This document shows, piece by piece, positions 62,701-64,000 of a stretch of DNA of 64,000 nucleotides. Every line of letters starts with the position of its first letter. Positions within the stretch are counted from its first letter, which is position 1. Origin of the DNA: Dictyobacter aurantiacus. Lineage in GTDB: Bacteria > Chloroflexota > Ktedonobacteria > Ktedonobacterales > Ktedonobacteraceae. The notes below the pieces were generated by a model. That model was not told where the DNA came from and did not search any database. It saw only the letters and a list, made by a program, of their open reading frames with translations. The position numbers and the translations under genes were made by a program. The stretch is from assembly GCF_003967515.1 (NCBI RefSeq), contig NZ_BIFQ01000002.1, positions 1,488,001 to 1,552,000 on the forward strand, in the 5' to 3' direction.

Positions 62701-64000
62701 CGGAATTTCCAGTAGACTTGCCCATAATTGAAATACAAGGATCGACTCAAGCTGAACAGGACGATCGTTTCCTTCAAATCACCGAAGGTATAACTCATCT
62801 ATCTTTTGATTTATCAAAGGGTCCACTTATAAAAGCCAACCTTCTACGAAGACAAACAGAAGAACATATTTTGCTTGTAACCATTCATCATATTGTGTTC
62901 GATGGATGGTCTCAGGAGGTCTTCCTCCGTGAACTGAGCACCTTGTACACAGCCTTCCATGCAGGCCTTCCCTCTCCCCTTTCTCCCGTGACGTTACACT
63001 ATGCCGATTATGCCGTCTGGCAACGCCAACAAACCACCGAGTTTGCCCAGCAGCTGACCTATTGGAAAGAGCAGTTGGCCGGGGCACCTGCACTCCTTGA
63101 CCTACCAACCGATTTCCCTCGCCCCAGTCAGCAAACCTTTGTGGGAACCCGCTACCCGTTTACTATCTCAACCGATCAGGTCCAAAAGGTGCGAACCCTC
63201 AGTCATCATGAACACGTCACCACCTACATGATCTTGCTTGCTGTCTACCAGGTTCTCCTGGCTCGCTACAGTGGGCAAACGGACCTGGTCGTGGGCACTC
63301 CCATTGCCGGACGCACCCGAGTCGAGTTGGAGGAAATGCTTGGCTTCCTGGTCAATACTCTGGCCTTGCGCGTTTCCTTGGCGGCAAATCCCAGTTTCGC
63401 ACACCTGCTGCAGCAGGTACGAGAAGTGGCTCTGCAAGCCTATGCCCATCAAGACGTTCCCTTTGAACAAGTGGTGCAAGCCCTGCAACCAGAACGCACG
63501 TTGAGCCATTCTCCCATCTTTCAGGTCATGTTTAGCTTGCAGAACACCCCAGCACTCACCTTGAGCTTCCCAGCACTCACCTGTGAAATCCAACCTCTGG
63601 TGAGTCGGGTGGCTCAGTTTGACCTGACCATGGACCTGGTAGAGATCGAAGGCAGGATAGAGGGCGAGATCGAATATAATACCGATCTCTTTCGAGAAGA
63701 AACGATTGCGCGTCTGGTGACACATTATCTTCATCTGCTTGCTCAGTTGGTCGATGATCCCACCCAAGCGGTGTTCCGCGTGTCTTTGCTCACCGCCCAG
63801 GAGCGCCAGTTGCAACTGGTGACGTGGAACCAGACCGCGGCCCCATTTCCTCAGGATCGCTGTCTTCATGAGCTCTTCGAGGAGCAGGTTCAGAAAAGTC
63901 CACAGGCCCCGGCGGTCCTCTTTGAGGATACCCAGCTCAGCTACGAGGAGCTCAATGCCCGCGCCAACCAGCTTGCCCATGTCTTGCAGGGCTACGGAGT
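59757..64000 (+). CDS. Non-ribosomal peptide synthetase, N-terminal part (runs off the window)
   Basis: 1414 residues visible, with no stop before the edge. Order: partial condensation domain (1-275; begins at the second lobe, RQMSYWRDQLADAPSLLELP, no HHxxxDG), adenylation domain 1 (about 295-800; IIYTSGSTGKPKGV, NQYGPTES, LYRTGDLARY, GRIDHQVKLRGFRIELGE), carrier (FLELGGHSLLGV, near 840), complete condensation domain 2 (about 910-1345; TIHHIVFDGWS) and the start of adenylation domain 2. The A1 pocket reads D-V-Q-F-M-A-Q-V-V, closest to proline-type codes. An in-frame stop at 59733 and GGGAG 6 bases upstream fix the ATG at 59757. Two or more residues are assembled; the product is unknown. Confidence 0.95.
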   Translation, partial: MEELLPNRDDVIPDENRKLFAAELERQMSYWRDQLADAPSLLELPIDYPRPLSPGFKRSKQHFQLLPELQKKARQFSLEDRVTLFATLFSSFLIILHRYSRQEDIVVGTLADKQPRSNGEDVIGEAINTLALRTRVDSTLTFRKLVQQVSKCTLEAFAHQELPFKSLLKKLQLAHNRNYHPLFQTMFVLRSTATQEILSLSGSTTQQLEVNHPIIGCDLLLDVQETNNDLQVQIYYNTDLFEPASIERMMKHWQVVLKDALYHPDQSIGTLTFLTAQEQQQILIEWNKTQRAYPATVCIHHLFEEQVGRTPQAPAVLFEGKQLTYQELNKQANKVAHYLKQCGIEPDVPVGIYIERSLEMVIGLLGVLKAGGVYIPLDPNYPLERISFMLEDAKAPVILTQGHLLSTLPRYEGTVLCLDTDWNLFAQAEEENPSNLTTSDHLAYIIYTSGSTGKPKGVAMKHAALVNLILWQVETSSAGINDKTLQFTSLSFDVSFQEIFSCWCSGGNLVLISEELRKDSSSLLLFMKEYQINRLFLPFVALQQFAQIADLTGIFPTSLFEIMTAGEQLQLTAAITHLLQGVPGCKLYNQYGPTESHVVTAFLLDGSSEEWPLLPPIGRPVANTRIYILDDNQQPVPVGVVGEIYIGGTQLARGYLNQPDLTAEKFINHTFIQGQTERLYRTGDLARYRHNGNIEYLGRIDHQVKLRGFRIELGEIETVLGQHPLVGYTAVVVREDNPGDKRLVAYLTTKENKSLAISELRAYLQTQLPEYMIPSFFEIIKELPLTPSGKVDRKQLPTPISKYEGKEKAYVAPRTSIEKHLAHIWSEVIGATNIGLHDHFLELGGHSLLGVQVISRLRERLGIAVPLRMVFEYPIFGAFCDNLENLFLKQQEQHDSISPSHIVQQPDTTTTFPPSPLQHGLWFLNQLEQNSAFYNISFQLKLKGKIRIKCLKQALQELIHRHKVLHTVFIQHEGHLQQVVVPEFPVDLPIIEIQGSTQAEQDDRFLQITEGITHLSFDLSKGPLIKANLLRRQTEEHILLVTIHHIVFDGWSQEVFLRELSTLYTAFHAGLPSPLSPVTLHYADYAVWQRQQTTEFAQQLTYWKEQLAGAPALLDLPTDFPRPSQQTFVGTRYPFTISTDQVQKVRTLSHHEHVTTYMILLAVYQVLLARYSGQTDLVVGTPIAGRTRVELEEMLGFLVNTLALRVSLAANPSFAHLLQQVREVALQAYAHQDVPFEQVVQALQPERTLSHSPIFQVMFSLQNTPALTLSFPALTCEIQPLVSRVAQFDLTMDLVEIEGRIEGEIEYNTDLFREETIARLVTHYLHLLAQLVDDPTQAVFRVSLLTAQERQLQLVTWNQTAAPFPQDRCLHELFEEQVQKSPQAPAVLFEDTQLSYEELNARANQLAHVLQGYG

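Noticed and set aside
63168..63980. 270-codon minus-strand frame inside the NRPS gene
   Set aside because: Antisense shadow of condensation domain 2.
1..64000. CRISPR arrays, rRNA or tRNA genes
   Set aside because: No regularly spaced short repeats, and no rRNA or complete tRNA structure, were found in the window.

Overview
The window looks like a chromosomal segment of a large-genome, multicellular-type member of the Chloroflexota (class Ktedonobacteria is my best guess). The guess rests on a mid-GC genome with many IS remnants, TIR and NB-ARC proteins, PP2C phosphatases, an F420-type oxidoreductase and an NRPS. It is an inference from gene content; no rRNA or other marker gene is present.

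Layout. 1-9.2 kb: the end of a TPR protein, a soluble PP2C phosphatase, a repeat-rich spacer, then a four-gene membrane signalling unit (EamA-type transporter, anti-sigma-like membrane protein, membrane-anchored LamG-like protein, membrane PP2C). 9.5-13.7 kb: a GNAT acetyltransferase and a complete preQ1 operon (queF-queC-queD-queE-folE), covering every step from GTP to preQ1. 14.0-19.4 kb: an MFS exporter and a more AT-rich island with a lipoprotein, a transmembrane TIR protein whose catalytic Glu position is Gln, and a small membrane protein. 19.7-26.8 kb: a peptide-type ABC importer without its ATPases, then an ECF T-component and a fused double ATPase without an S-component. 27.0-33.6 kb: NUDIX, LysR and a divergent aldo/keto reductase, an IS200 remnant, PadR with two membrane proteins, and a YciI protein. 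33.8-36.8 kb: a GH38 alpha-mannosidase.

36.8-43.4 kb is a mobile-element cluster: a TnpA/TnpB IS200/IS605-type element abuts an IS1182-like element. A group II intron with a full RT/maturase/HNH protein splits the IS1182-like transposase gene, and the outer edge of the IS cuts into an MFS gene of which only the 3' half remains. 43.5-50 kb: a DUF1963 protein with an HNH-motif lipoprotein, a polyprenol-phosphate mannose synthase, an F420-type oxidoreductase, and a possible ECF S-component with a deaminase-type amidohydrolase. 50-54.5 kb: a DoxX-like protein, a 10-TM protein and a zinc-ribbon/pseudokinase/TPR protein in one operon. 55-59.2 kb: a decayed tyrosine recombinase, a DUF2785 protein, an IS3 remnant and an XRE/NB-ARC protein that the IS3 appears to have truncated. 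59.4 kb to the end: an MbtH protein and the start of an NRPS whose first condensation domain lacks its N-terminal half.

Two themes recur. Several signalling proteins keep their fold motifs but lose a catalytic residue (TIR Glu to Gln; kinase HRD to HGA), suggesting binding rather than enzymatic roles. Many spacers hold long, often perfect palindromes built on GC-rich cores such as GCGC-N4-GCGC. They resemble a dispersed repeat family more than simple terminators.
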